Part shown: positions 8,842 through 17,684 of the stretch, piece by piece | Layout of the letters: every line of letters starts with the position of its first letter | Numbering within the stretch: position 1 is the first letter of the stretch | DNA from: Ophioceras dolichostomum | Taxonomy: Eukaryota > Ascomycota > Sordariomycetes > Magnaporthales > Ophioceraceae | DNA: 17,684 nucleotides | Direction: 5' to 3' | Assembly: GCA_003049485.1 (NCBI GenBank) | Contig: PYST01000545.1 | Span: 1-17,684 of the forward strand | Notes under the pieces: model-generated | Databases searched by the model: none | What the model saw: only the letters and a program-made list of their open reading frames with translations | What the model was told of the DNA's origin: nothing | Program-made: the position numbers and the translations under genes

Positions 8842-10652
8842 ATGGAGTGGGATTGGAACAACTTGAAGGACAGCGTGTCCAACCTGACGTTATACGATGT
8901 CAAGGCCGGCTTCCGGAAGGCCCAAAATGGTGCGTATGCAGGTGCATCTGCTTCTTGGGCCGACTGGTCGCTCTCTTGTTGACATTGAACGACGTGATGT
9001 AGCCGTGATGAATTATACCGAGATGGAGTCGAAGGTCCGAGAAGCCACCAACAACGAACCCTGGGGTGCGTCCTCGACCTTGATGCAGGAGATCGCCAAT
9101 GGCACGTTTAACTAGTAAGCATCGCCCGTCCCCCTTCTCCCCTTGTGCTAGCTCCGAACGAGCCATCTCTGGGCTGTCTTTCTGATATCCCTGCGCGCAT
9201 GCGTACTCTGTGCTCAGCCAAACCCTCAACGAGATCATGCCGATGATCTACCGACGCTTCACGGAGAAGACGGCCGAGGAATGGAGGCAGATATACAAAG
9301 CGCTGCAGCTCCTCGAATTCCTGATCAAGCACGGCTCGGAGCGAGTGATTGACGACGCCCGGTCTCACCTAACGCTCCTCAAGATGCTGCGTCAGTTCCA
9401 CTTCATCGACCAGAACGGCAAGGACCAAGGTGTCAACGTCAGGAACCGCGCCAAGGAGCTAACGGAGCTTCTGAGCGACGTCGACCGCATCCGCGCCGAA
9501 CGGAAAAAGGCTCGCGCAAACAAGGCCAAGTATACGGGCGTGGAAGGTGGTACTAGTGGCGGTTTCTCCAGCGGCAGCAGCGGGCGATACGGCGGATTTG
9601 GCAGCGAGTCCGGCGGCTACGCTGGCGGGACTGAGTACGGCGGTTACTCGGGAGGCGTCTACGGCGACGGAGGTGGATTCGGGGGCCAAAGCAGCGAATG
9701 GCAAAGCGGCGGCATCGGCGTCGGTGGCGGCGCGTTTGGCACGCGGCGGGACAAGTTCGAGGAGTACGACGAGTTCGACGAGGGCGAGCAGAAGAAGACC
9801 ACGCATTCCTCCACCACCGAGGGTAGCTCATCGTCTCGTGCGGGAGTCAGGCGAACAACTGGAGGGCCGTCGGCATCGAAGAAACCCGAACCGCCGAAGA
9901 AGCAGGCCGAAGTGGACCTTTTCTCGTTCGATGAGCCCGCCACATCTTCTACGGCGCCTGCCAGCGCGCTCCCCGCCCCAACCGCCTCCGGCACGGGCCT
10001 CGCGTCTCTGTCAACTCCCAGCGCCAACAACGATGACGATGACTTCGATGATTTCCAGTCCGCTGCTCCCGCACCCTCTGCCCAGTCGCTCGCGCCGCCG
10101 ATGGTCACGTCCACAGCCTCGAACGCCCAGTTCGCCTCGCCCCAGCCCGTGTCAGCGCCGCGGCAAGCCGACCTCGGCAACATGGTCGGCCTCTCTTCAG
10201 TCTCTCCGCCACCTGGGTCGACCGCAAACTACTCCTCGTTCAGCACACCGGTCTCAACCGCATCGCCCGCAGCGACGGGTCCGCCGAAGCCCACCGGATA
10301 CCAGGCCGCCCAGCCAAATTATTTCCAGTCCGTCCAGGTCGGCGGCGGCCCGCAGCAGGCACCACAACCAGCCAAGCCTTCGCAGTCGTCCTCGGCCCTT
10401 GGGATGGGCGCTCCCACGACGGGGGCGAAACCCGCCGCCGGCGGCGATGCCTTTGGCTCGCTGTGGTCGCAGGCCAGCGTTGGCGTCAAGAAAGCCAATA
10501 CGGCGGGATCCGGCCCCGCCATGGGACAGCTCGCGAAGGAGAAGAGCAGCGCCGGCATCTGGGGCCCCCCTGCCGCTGCGGGAGCGGCCACACCCGGACA
10601 ACCGCCGTCCACTAATAGCGCCAGCGGCGCGCTCGGTGATCTTTTGGGTTGA
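8842..10652 (+). CDS. ENT3: ENTH-domain clathrin adaptor Ent3 (epsinR type)
   Basis: Exons are 8842-8929, 9003-9114 and 9218-10652, giving 544 residues. Introns of 73 and 103 nt have donors GTGCGT and GTAAGC. Ent3 binds phosphoinositides through its ENTH domain and works with clathrin, AP-1 and GGA adaptors in traffic between the trans-Golgi network and endosomes. The ENTH domain covers about residues 18-160 and is very close to yeast Ent3: LYDVKAGFRKAQN, NYTEMESKVREATNNEPWGA, EEWRQIYKALQLLEFLIKHG and DQGVNVRNR. This distinguishes it from plasma-membrane Ent1/2. A Gly/Tyr/Ser-rich stretch follows (about 176-245), then an acidic DEFDEGEQ segment. VDLFSFDEP at about 299 is a possible clathrin-box-like site. 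DDDDFDDFQ at about 338-347 is a likely gamma-ear-binding acidic-Phe motif. The remainder is Pro/Ala/Ser/Gln-rich and ends in LGDLLG. No UIM or NPF motif is visible, as expected for the Ent3 class. Confidence 0.95.
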
Positions 10653-11002
10653 AGGAAGGGCTGAGACGGAGAAAGCCAACCAATAGTCGAGGACTGAGTT
10701 ACATTATGTTAATCATACACGACGAACTTGGCGTTGCGCGGTCGAGACAAAGAAACAGGTGTTGGTCTCGCTGAAGTGATTCGATGGCATTGAGGCTTTT
10801 GGGGATTCTGATTAGCGAGCAGTCACCAAACCAACGATCCCAGAGCGGTGGCAGCGACTGGGAGCCACAGCGCCGCCCAAATCCTCCGGGCGGTCATCCA
10901 GCAGTAGGAGTCGGGCGTAGAAAATGCGATTTTCCTTTTTCTCTTCTCTGCCGTCAATGCTTGCGGTCCCCCTTCATTTTTTTTAACGTACCTGCACATA
11001 CC

Positions 11003-11024
11003 TAGGTACCTAAGTAGGTACCTA
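11003..11024. repeat. TAGGTACCTA palindromes, copies 2 and 3
   Basis: Two exact copies of the 10-bp palindrome (11003-11012 and 11015-11024) separated by two bases, in the shared 3' region of ENT3 and STI1. Confidence 0.75.
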
Positions 11025-11197
11025 TTTACCGTGGCACCTCCCGGTTCCTACATCGTGGTGTCAAGTGCTGGACCATCATCCTACCCTATTATGTCGTGAA
11101 ACGAAGCGAGCACTGGAGGAGCAACAGAGAGAGAGCGCGAGAGAGCAAGGAAAGAAGGACGTCAACCTTCAAATAGTGACCTGATCAACTCAATACC

Positions 11198-11207
11198 TAG
11201 GCGCCTA
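11198..11207. repeat. TAGGCGCCTA palindrome
   Basis: A perfect 10-bp palindrome that differs from TAGGTACCTA only in the two central bases. It is followed by two more ACCTA units (CCTACCTAGAACTACCTAAG). Confidence 0.6.
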
Positions 11208-11313
11208 CCTAGAACTACCTAAGACTATGCTCCGACGACAACCTGACGGGCTGTGCTGCCTATGCCGTGGCAACCTTGAATGTCTGGGCAGGGCAGTTTT
11301 GCAGTAAAGCGAC

Positions 11314-13388
11314 TCAGCGTCCCATGCGAATAACTCCTGCTGCAACAAGCTTCTGGATCTTGGATCGGACACTGGGATTCTTCATGTGCTCGGCCAGGGC
11401 GGCTGGGTCACTCTGGGCTTGCTGAAGGATAGCCTGCATGACGGGGTCTTGCATGATACCCATGATCTGTCGGGGGGCGGTGATAGTGAAAGTAGTTGGT
11501 CAGCAGATCGTTACAATCGTTGTTATCGCCATCGGTCTTGTGCGGGGGGTGAACGGTTGTTTGTCTGCTGCAAAAACATACCTCTGGGTCGCGCATAAGC
11601 CGCTCCCGCGTCTGTTCCTCCGTCTCGTTCTCGCGAGCGGCATACATGGACGAGAAGGCCTTCTGCTGCTGCTGTTCGATCTCTCGGGCGTTGGCGCCGG
11701 CGTGGTGTTCCTTGTCGACGCTGAGGGCCTCGGTGCAGGCGTCTAGACACTTGCTATACTCGCGCATGCCGAAGTAGGCCTGCGCCTTGCGGATGTAGGC
11801 CCGGATGAACTTGGGGTCCCGCTTGATGGCCTCGTCGCAGTCGGCCAGGGCGGAGGGGAATTCGAGGAGTTTGATGAACGCGGCGGCACGGTTGCTGTAG
11901 CCCCGCGGGTCCTGCGGCGCGCGCTTGATCATCTCCGAGTACGCGGCCACGGCGCTGGGCCAGTCCGAGGCCTTGAACTTGGCGTTGCCCTCCTCGCGGG
12001 CCTCCTCGGCCTTGGCCGGGTCGATGTAGGCGGTCCGCTCCGAGTCCTTCTTCAGCTTCTCGGCGGCGTTCAGCTTCTTGAGCACCTCTGGAGTGCGGTG
12101 CTCGCGCAGGCTCGTCTTGTAGTTGTCGACAGCGCCGTCCAGATCACCATGCTTCTCAAGGGCAGATCCGATGCGCGCATACGACTTGGCGATCATCTTG
12201 AAGTCGGCGTAGATGGCGCGGCCCTCCTCGACGGCCTTCGTGCAGGCGTCGATGCAAGCCTGGTAGTCACCCTTCTCGAAATGAGCCGCCCCAAGGTTGT
12301 TGAGGTAGGTGATATCCTTGTGCAGATCCCACGCGGCGCTGTAGTGCTTGATCGCCTCATCGAACTTGCGCTTCTTGTACTGTTCGGTGCCGAGCGCCTT
12401 CTCCTTCTCGGCAGCTTCTTTGGCCTTCTTCTTCTCGATGGCCTCTTCGTCCTCCAGCTCAGGCTCAGGCTCCGGTTCCGGAGGCGGCGCGGGCTTTGAG
12501 GAGGAAGATGGCTGAGAGGTCCTCGCGTCCTGCATGGGGACGTCCTCTTCGTACTCCCTCGACCCGCTGCCGCCGGGCATGGGGTCATCTGGGGAGCGGA
12601 AGTCCATGTCAATTCCCATCAACACGCCGAGCACCTGCATCAAACGTGGATCGCTGAATAGGTCATGGGTATTCTTGGGATTCGATCGAATGGCCTGCAG
12701 CTTCTGCATGAAGGTCGGGTCGGCGAGGAAGGCGCTCGTCTTGGGATTTGAGGCAAGCTTTTGGATGATGTTGGGGTCGCTGAACATCTGGCCGAGACCG
12801 GCGGAAGGGTCTTCTCCTCCGAAGCCAGCACCTACGCGGAAGGCACCAAATCGTCAGTAGACTCGCGCGAGCTCGTGGCAGTCCTCAGCCGTAAGGAAAG
12901 GACTTTAAAAGCTAGCTCGGTAAGTACTAACCCGCAATTTCTTGATCCATGGCCCGCTGCACGGAAGCCAGGTCATTCTTCATACCAGCGTTGTTCGGAT
13001 CCAGCTTCAGCCCCTGTTCGTACGCATCCGCGGCGGCCGGGAGGTCGCCCTTGCCGTACATGGCGCTGCCCTTCCTGCCCCATCCTTTCGGCCAGTCAGG
13101 CTTCAGCTCTGTCGTCTTCTGGGCGTCTTCGAGCGCGTTGTCCCACTCCTTCTTCGAGGCGTAGGCGGCGGATCGGTTGCTGTAGAGGATGTGGTTGTCG
13201 GGCGCGAGAGCGATAGCGGCGGTAAACTTCTCACTGTGGTAATGTCAGGTACTAGTCAGGCTACTGTCCAGGCTTAAGCTACGCAAGGTTGTGCGTGAAA
13301 ATGGTGCGATGGCTTACATTGCCTCGTCGAAGTTCTTCGCCGCGATAGCCTTGTTGCCCAAGGCTTTCAGCTCGTCTGCCGTAGACAT
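11314..13388 (-). CDS. STI1: Hsp70/Hsp90 organising co-chaperone Sti1 (Hop)
   Basis: Four exons on the minus strand: 13388-13318, 13233-12932, 12831-11582 and 11466-11314. Introns of 84, 100 and 115 nt have donors GTAAGC, GTTAGT and GTATGT. The product has 591 residues, matching yeast Sti1 (589). Sti1 is a cytosolic scaffold that binds the C-terminal EEVD tails of Hsp70 and Hsp90 and passes clients between them. TPR1 covers about 1-115 (ADELKALGNKAIAAKNFDEA; LYSNRSAAYASKKEW). DP1 is at about 138-205 (MFSDPNIIQKLASNP). An acidic Pro/Glu linker lies at about 215-260. TPR2A is at about 265-380 (ALGTEQYKKRKFDEAIKHYS) and TPR2B at about 398-512 (AREEGNAKFKASDWPSAVAA). DP2 is at about 542-591, ending AAGVIRMGR. 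The carboxylate-clamp type Lys/Asn positions of TPR1 (GNK...YSNR) are present. The neighbouring NLR gene is divergent across 894 bp. I found no clear heat-shock element. Confidence 0.97.
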
Positions 13389-14282
13389 GGCTGGACCAGA
13401 ACAAGGCGTGGGAGGCACGATTGCTAGTATTTCAGGCGCGGTTTAGTCGTCGTACGTCGTCGCGGTGAAGTAGAAGCGTTATGGAACAATAGAAAGACGA
13501 AGCTCTTTAGGTCTGGCCAGCATCGATCGACCGTGTGACTTTTGAGCGACCCAGGCAGGGCGGGCAAGGATTGTGGGGAGCTCTCGACAACCTTCCAGGC
13601 CCTTCGACGACAACGGGGATTTAAGCTTCTGATTGGCCAGCGGCCTTTCGAGCACTGTTCCACCTAACGTGGCTGCTTGTGGCTGAGAATATTTTGTGCT
13701 GAGGCTGGTTCACTCACACCCACATCATTCTGGCAACCAACCACCTCCCCAAATCATATTGCCTTCAATGGCCTCATGTTTTCGGGTATCCCCTCCAGTA
13801 GGCAGGAGGTAAACGCCCAGCTACGTGGGTGTATACTTCGTATTTCTATTTCATTATATTTTCCATTTTCGGATCACCCTGCCACTCCAGCTCCCGCAAT
13901 TGGGTCAGACTTTGGGAGCAGCGAGACTGATGATGGATGTTTCTCCCTTGCCGCCCACGCCCTGGATCGTCACGTCGCTTCAGGCAATCCGCCCGCCGCA
14001 AAATCCGCCCAGTGGCCGCATAGTGGCTGCATTTCCAGTGTCGGATGGTGGTGCATCAGCGTGCATTTCTCCTCAAGTGATTGGCCCTTCGAGCTGTAGC
14101 CAGCAGTTGCCGCCCGACACACACCTCTTCTCTCCTGCTCCGCCCCCAAGTTGCAACCTGTAGGCAATCGCTTCAACGTACAAAAATGCTGGGGTTCTTC
14201 AGATCCACGTCTGCGGGCTTCGCCTGCTGCTTGTTCGTTCGCACTCTTTCCCCTCATTATCCTTAACGTCTATATCGTCAAA
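13389..14282. other. Divergent intergenic region, STI1 / NLR
   Basis: This 894-bp region lies between the two ATGs. ATTGG occurs at 13632-13636 (CCAAT on the STI1 strand) and again near 14079. Triplet-rich sequence (GTCGTCGTACGTCGTCG) lies at about 13445-13463, close to the STI1 start. I searched by eye for alternating GAA/TTC heat-shock elements and saw none in good register. No supported coding frame is present. Confidence 0.5.
13632..13636 (-). promoter_or_regulatory. CCAAT box upstream of STI1
   Basis: ATTGG on the plus strand reads as CCAAT toward STI1, about 245 bp before its ATG. This is a possible Hap/CBC site, judged by sequence and position only. Confidence 0.3.
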
Positions 14283-17200
14283 ATGAGCCTCCCTTTGAGT
14301 ATCTCCGACGTCATTGGGCTGGTGGAGTCCTGCCTGAGGCTGTCCCGCACATGGATCGGGCCATCTCAGTTCACCTCGTCAGAGCTTTCAGCCATGGCGG
14401 GGAAGCTTTGCCAGTTCGTCGCCGCCATGGAGGGCTTCCGCAGGCACCTCGAGCTCTGGGAGCATGATCCGGGTCGACTTCAGAGCTTCGACAAACTCGA
14501 GGAGGTCACGCTGCGGTGCAAGCACGCCCTTGAAACGATCGAGAGTCTCCTCGGCGGCAACAGCCGCATGGAGCGAATCTCGCGGCTTCTCGCTGGACCG
14601 ACGCTCGACAAAAAGATCAACGCCGCCCTGAAGAATCTAGAGGCCGCCAAAGAGCTGTTTACGCTAGCAGTACTCGCGGATCAACAGTAAGGATTTTTGA
14701 GTCTTTCAGACCTGCCTACCAATGATGTGACGTTGCCTACTGAGACTTGGGCTCTTCCCTGTTACCACTCCAATGCAGAACCATCGCCTTAGGTGCGGAG
14801 GAATATCTTCGCTCCGTGGGTGACGAACTGCGAGAGGTTCATCAGACGGTAGACAGAATCGATGTCAAGCTTGATGCGATGACCATTGGGCGACAAACCC
14901 AGGCAGACCGAGAAACTCGCCAAGCCGCGCTCGACTGGATATCTTCCCCAGATCACAGATCAGATCAGGCAGACTTTGTCAGTCGGCGGCAAGCCGGGAC
15001 CGGTCAATGGTTCTTGGAGTCTGGCGTCTTCCAAGCCTGGCAGGGAGCAGGGGCGGGGGCGGAGGCACATCACAGGACTCTGATCTGTCCCGGAATCCCC
15101 GGGGCCGGGAAAACGATGATCGCGACCGCCGTCATCGAGTTCTTACAGGACCGCCACGACCAGCATCCGGGAGTAGGAATTGCGTACGTGTACTGCAACT
15201 ACAACAAACACGCGACCCAAAGGTGCACCAATCTGCTGCGGAGCCTACTCAGACAGCTGCTTGAGCGGTGCAACGAGCCGGAGTTGTGGAGCATTGTTCT
15301 CGAAGTCTTTGAAAAGGGAGGATCTCCAAGGAAAGACCCGCCATCGATGCAGCAGACATTGCAGCTGTTGAGACAAACGGTCCCGCAGTTCTCTTCTTGC
15401 TTCATCATCATCGATGCTCTGGACGAGTTTCAGATCAACAACCGACGGGACCGGGATACTTTCATCTCCGAAATGATGGGCCTTAGACGGCTCTCTAGTG
15501 TGAAACTCCTGATCACGTCGCGGCATACACCCGAGCTCGCCGAGTTTAGACCATCCTTGACGCTGGAAATTCGGGCTAGGAACGAGGACATCTACGCTTT
15601 CCTCGACGGCTTCATGCCTCACCTCCCAGGCTGCGTCAGGAAAGGACTATCATCCCAGAAGTTGCGTGAGGAGATTAAGGATGGGATCGCCAACGCAGTC
15701 GATGGCATGTAGGTCAACCAGACGATCCAGCACGAAGAGGTGCTATGACGAGACAACGGCGACTGTGCTAACTTTGAAGGCGGGATCGGCAGGTTTCTCC
15801 TGGCTCAAATATATGCCAATTCCTTAGTCGACAAGCTTACTGTGAGGGCTATGCGTGAAGCTCTCAAGCGATTTCGCACGGACGCCTCAGAGGCCTCCAG
15901 CGTTGACAAGAAGCTCGCCCTCCTTACTCGCACATACCACAATGCCATGGAGAGAGTCACGCACCAACAGGAAGGTTACAGATGTCTCGCAATCAAGGCT
16001 CTCCAGTGGATCGTACGCGCCGCTCGCCCACTCAAAGCTGTTGAGCTGCAATCCGCACTCGCAGTGCATGTGGAGGAGGGAGATGACGATGGCGTCGAGG
16101 AGCTCTGCCAAGACCCCGACAACATCCCCGAGCTCGACGACATCATCTCCGCATGCTGCGGCCTAGTCACGGTGGAAGATGCCAGCAACATCATTCGACT
16201 CGCCCACTACACGACGCAAGAATACTTCAACTATACATGGACGGACTGGTTCCCAGATGCCGAGACCGAGATCGCTTCGACGTGCGTCGCCTGCCTGCAA
16301 TTTGAGCCCCTCGACCGCCATACCAGCCCGCCCAAAGAGTATGCGGCATGGAACTGGGATTACTACTCCCGAGGCAATGCGCTGTATGAGTACGCAGCAT
16401 GGAACTGGGGTCACCACGCCCAACGCGCTTCAAGTTCCTCGCCCGTGCGGAACCTTTCGAAGTTTCTCAGCAGTCTTCCTCACGTCGAGGCAGCTGCGGG
16501 CTTCGTCCTCTGCCATAAAGGCGATTTCTGGGTGGTGAATCCCCTCGCCGGCAGAAACGCTCTTCATCTACTAGCCTGTACCGGAATAGAGTCGCAGTTC
16601 AACCTCCTTCTCGATGCCGGCTTCCCGGAACTTCCTCCCGACTGCAGAGAGAAAGCTGGTCGCAACCGCGCGACCCCTCTCAACTGGGCTGCCTGGTTTG
16701 GTCACGCAAGTATCGTGCGCCGACTCGTGAGCATCGAAGGCGTTGATATCGACCACTGGTGGACCGGCCGCAACGGAACCACGCCTTTGGACGATGCCAT
16801 TCGTCAAGGGCATCCTGAAGTGGTGGAGATCCTGGTTGGCAGCGGTGCCAAGTGTTGGGGGAGACCCCAAAGTGGGACAGCACTTGTACATGCGTGCTGG
16901 TGCCTGCTACGCAGTTCATCAAAAGAAATTCGGCTCCAGTCGTACATGGAACTCCGACGAGACCGTATCGTTCTGTTTCTCGCCCAAGTCACCTCCGACT
17001 ACGATATTGCGGCGACCACTACACTGGACCTTACCGCCCTCTCCCTAGCCGCTCTCGCGGGTCGAGTAGCATGCGTAGAAGCTCTCCTCGCTCGCGGCGC
17101 CAGCCACTCTATAAAGAACGACCACGGACGAACGCCGCTGCACTTCGCCGCGGGAAGCGGGAGCGAGGAGGTCATGGGCCTCCTCATGTCCAGGGGTGCT

Positions 17201-17539
17201 GACCCGCTTGTCAGCGACGACCTCTCCGGATTCTCGCCCCTCCAAATCTTCGCCGGTCGCGGCTGGCCTGAAAGGCTGGAGCGAGTGATCGAAATGGCAA
17301 AAGAGTACGGCACTCTCTTGCCTGACCGCGAGGTTGATTTGCTCCGTCGAGCCTGCGAAGAGGCGAGCTTGGACCGCGATGTCTTCGTGCGGTGCGAAGT
17401 CTGCTACCTAATGAAACGCGGCTCTGAGCTGTGCAGTCACAGCCCCATCTCCAGCGTGTGTTGGACATGTGCGGATTGCTGCGTCAAACTGTGCCATGGC
17501 AACTGTGTACACGCCCGGTCCCAGAGATTGAGGGAGTAG
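14283..17539 (+). CDS. NLR-type STAND protein: helical N-domain, NACHT, ankyrin repeats, Cys-rich tail
   Basis: Exons are 14283-14686, 14779-15708 and 15793-17539, giving 1026 residues. Introns are 92 nt (GTAAGG) and 84 nt (GTAGGT, branch GCTAAC). The second junction rebuilds DGMFLLAQIYANSL, the conserved segment after NACHT in this family. Fungal NLRs are intracellular signal-transducing NTPases, several of which act in non-self recognition and regulated cell death. Residues 1-180 are alpha-helical (MSLPLSISDVIGLVESCLRL), a fungal STAND N-terminal domain possibly of HeLo-like type. GTGQWFLESGVFQAW (about 209-223) leads into NACHT: Walker A GIPGAGKT at 240-247, Walker B FIIIDALDE at 343-351 and LLITSRH at 378-384. 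A winged-helix-like region (about 505-620) ends in an EYAAWNW duplication. About seven ankyrin-like units follow (698-955), the fourth strongly diverged. The tail (979-1018) carries ten Cys and two His. All NTPase motifs are intact, so the gene looks functional. Ligand and partner are unknown. Confidence 0.93.
16337..16438 (+). repeat. Imperfect 51-nt tandem duplication within the NLR gene
   Basis: Copy 1 (16337-16387) and copy 2 (16388-16438) are adjacent and in frame; both encode EYAAWNW followed by aromatic or His residues (DYYSRGN and GHHAQRA). The nucleotides agree well over the first half and diverge later. Related fungal NLRs usually have one such YAARNWGHHA-like segment here, and copy 2 is the closer match to it. 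Confidence 0.7.
17396..17515 (+). other. Cys-rich candidate zinc-binding module at the NLR C-terminus
   Basis: This encodes residues 979-1018, with Cys at 979, 982, 992, 1001, 1004, 1007, 1008, 1012 and 1016 and His at 994 and 1018. The order CEVC, then CWTCADCC, then CHGNCVH recalls ZZ-type or RING-like cross-braced fingers, but the spacing of the last pair is not canonical. Zinc binding is inferred from composition. Confidence 0.5.
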
Positions 17540-17684
17540 CCCCCTTCCCGCCAGCCCGAGCAAGACGATAACTAAACCGCACATGTCCGTTACTACTGTT
17601 GTTGTTGTTGTTGAATTTTTAACGTCTGTTGAAAGCGCCGCCAAGCGCTTTCCACCTCCCTAGGGGTATAAGACGTGCTAGCGA
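17540..17684. other. 3' flank of the NLR gene with microsatellite and inverted repeat
   Basis: A (GTT)n run at about 17597-17613 is followed by GAATTTTTAACG and then an inverted repeat at 17631-17652. CCTAGG occurs at 17658-17664. No gene is seen before the window ends. Confidence 0.55.
17631..17652. repeat. 8-bp perfect inverted repeat (potential hairpin)
   Basis: The arms GAAAGCGC (17631-17638) and GCGCTTTC (17645-17652) are perfectly complementary around a 6-base loop, 92 bp past the NLR stop codon. Confidence 0.6.

Larger units (their letters stand above)
10653..11313. other. Convergent intergenic region, ENT3 / STI1
   Basis: This is the shared 3' region of two convergent genes. It holds a T9-type run at 10976-10984, two TAGGTACCTA palindromes at 11003-11024, a purine tract at about 11124-11158 (GAGAGAGAGCGCGAGAGAG) and a TAGGCGCCTA palindrome at 11198-11207 followed by further CCTA units. 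No coding frame is supported. Confidence 0.6.

Noticed and set aside
9547..10686. 379-codon plus-strand frame inside ENT3
   Set aside because: It is a +1 shadow of the ENT3 low-complexity region, rich in Arg/Pro/Ser as GC-rich shadow frames are.
13389..13680. Heat-shock element upstream of STI1
   Set aside because: GAA and TTC triplets occur but not in the alternating 5-bp register required.
14151..14282. Upstream in-frame extension of the NLR from a TTG codon
   Set aside because: TTG is not a usual start in fungi. ATG 14283 begins the family-like MSLPLSISDVIG, and the upstream residues look untranslated.

Overview
This window looks like nuclear DNA of a filamentous ascomycete, probably a Sordariomycete. 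The genes are GC-rich and carry short introns (73-138 nt) with GTRNGY-like donors and YAG acceptors; most introns also show CTGAC or CTAAC branch points. The proteins are typical of fungi: Rpc34, a dual-start cyclophilin, Ent3, Sti1 and a NACHT-ankyrin NLR. The TAGGTACCTA-type motifs between genes also fit this group, though that is my impression from experience and not a count. All exon models below were built by hand from splice signals and reading-frame continuity.

Layout, left to right. Positions 341-904 (-) hold a possible small low-complexity protein with His and Glu tracts. Positions 1999-2856 (-) hold a SET-domain methyltransferase-like gene whose conserved segments lie in alternating reading frames, so it is probably a pseudogene (or the sequence has errors). 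Positions 3878-5342 (+) encode RNA polymerase III subunit Rpc34/RPC6 with its C-terminal Fe-S cysteines. Positions 6085-7242 (-) encode a five-exon cyclophilin with an in-frame mitochondrial presequence upstream of a cytosolic start. Positions 8842-10652 (+) encode the ENTH-domain clathrin adaptor Ent3. Positions 11314-13388 (-) encode the Hsp70/Hsp90 organising co-chaperone Sti1. Positions 14283-17539 (+) encode a 1026-residue NLR-type STAND protein with an N-terminal helical domain, NACHT domain, winged-helix-like region, ankyrin repeats and a Cys-rich tail.

The middle of the window is a housekeeping block (transcription, proline isomerisation, TGN-endosome traffic, chaperoning). The two ends are less conserved in kind: a low-complexity ORF and a broken SET gene on the left, an NLR on the right. 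RPC34/cyclophilin and ENT3/STI1 are convergent pairs, and both shared 3' regions carry the palindrome TAGGTACCTA. SET/RPC34, cyclophilin/ENT3 and STI1/NLR are divergent pairs.

The best candidate for new biology is the NLR: its Cys-rich C-terminus may bind zinc, it has a small internal duplication, and it sits head-to-head with a chaperone gene of the kind NLRs depend on in other kingdoms. I saw no tRNA, rRNA, transposon or CRISPR array.
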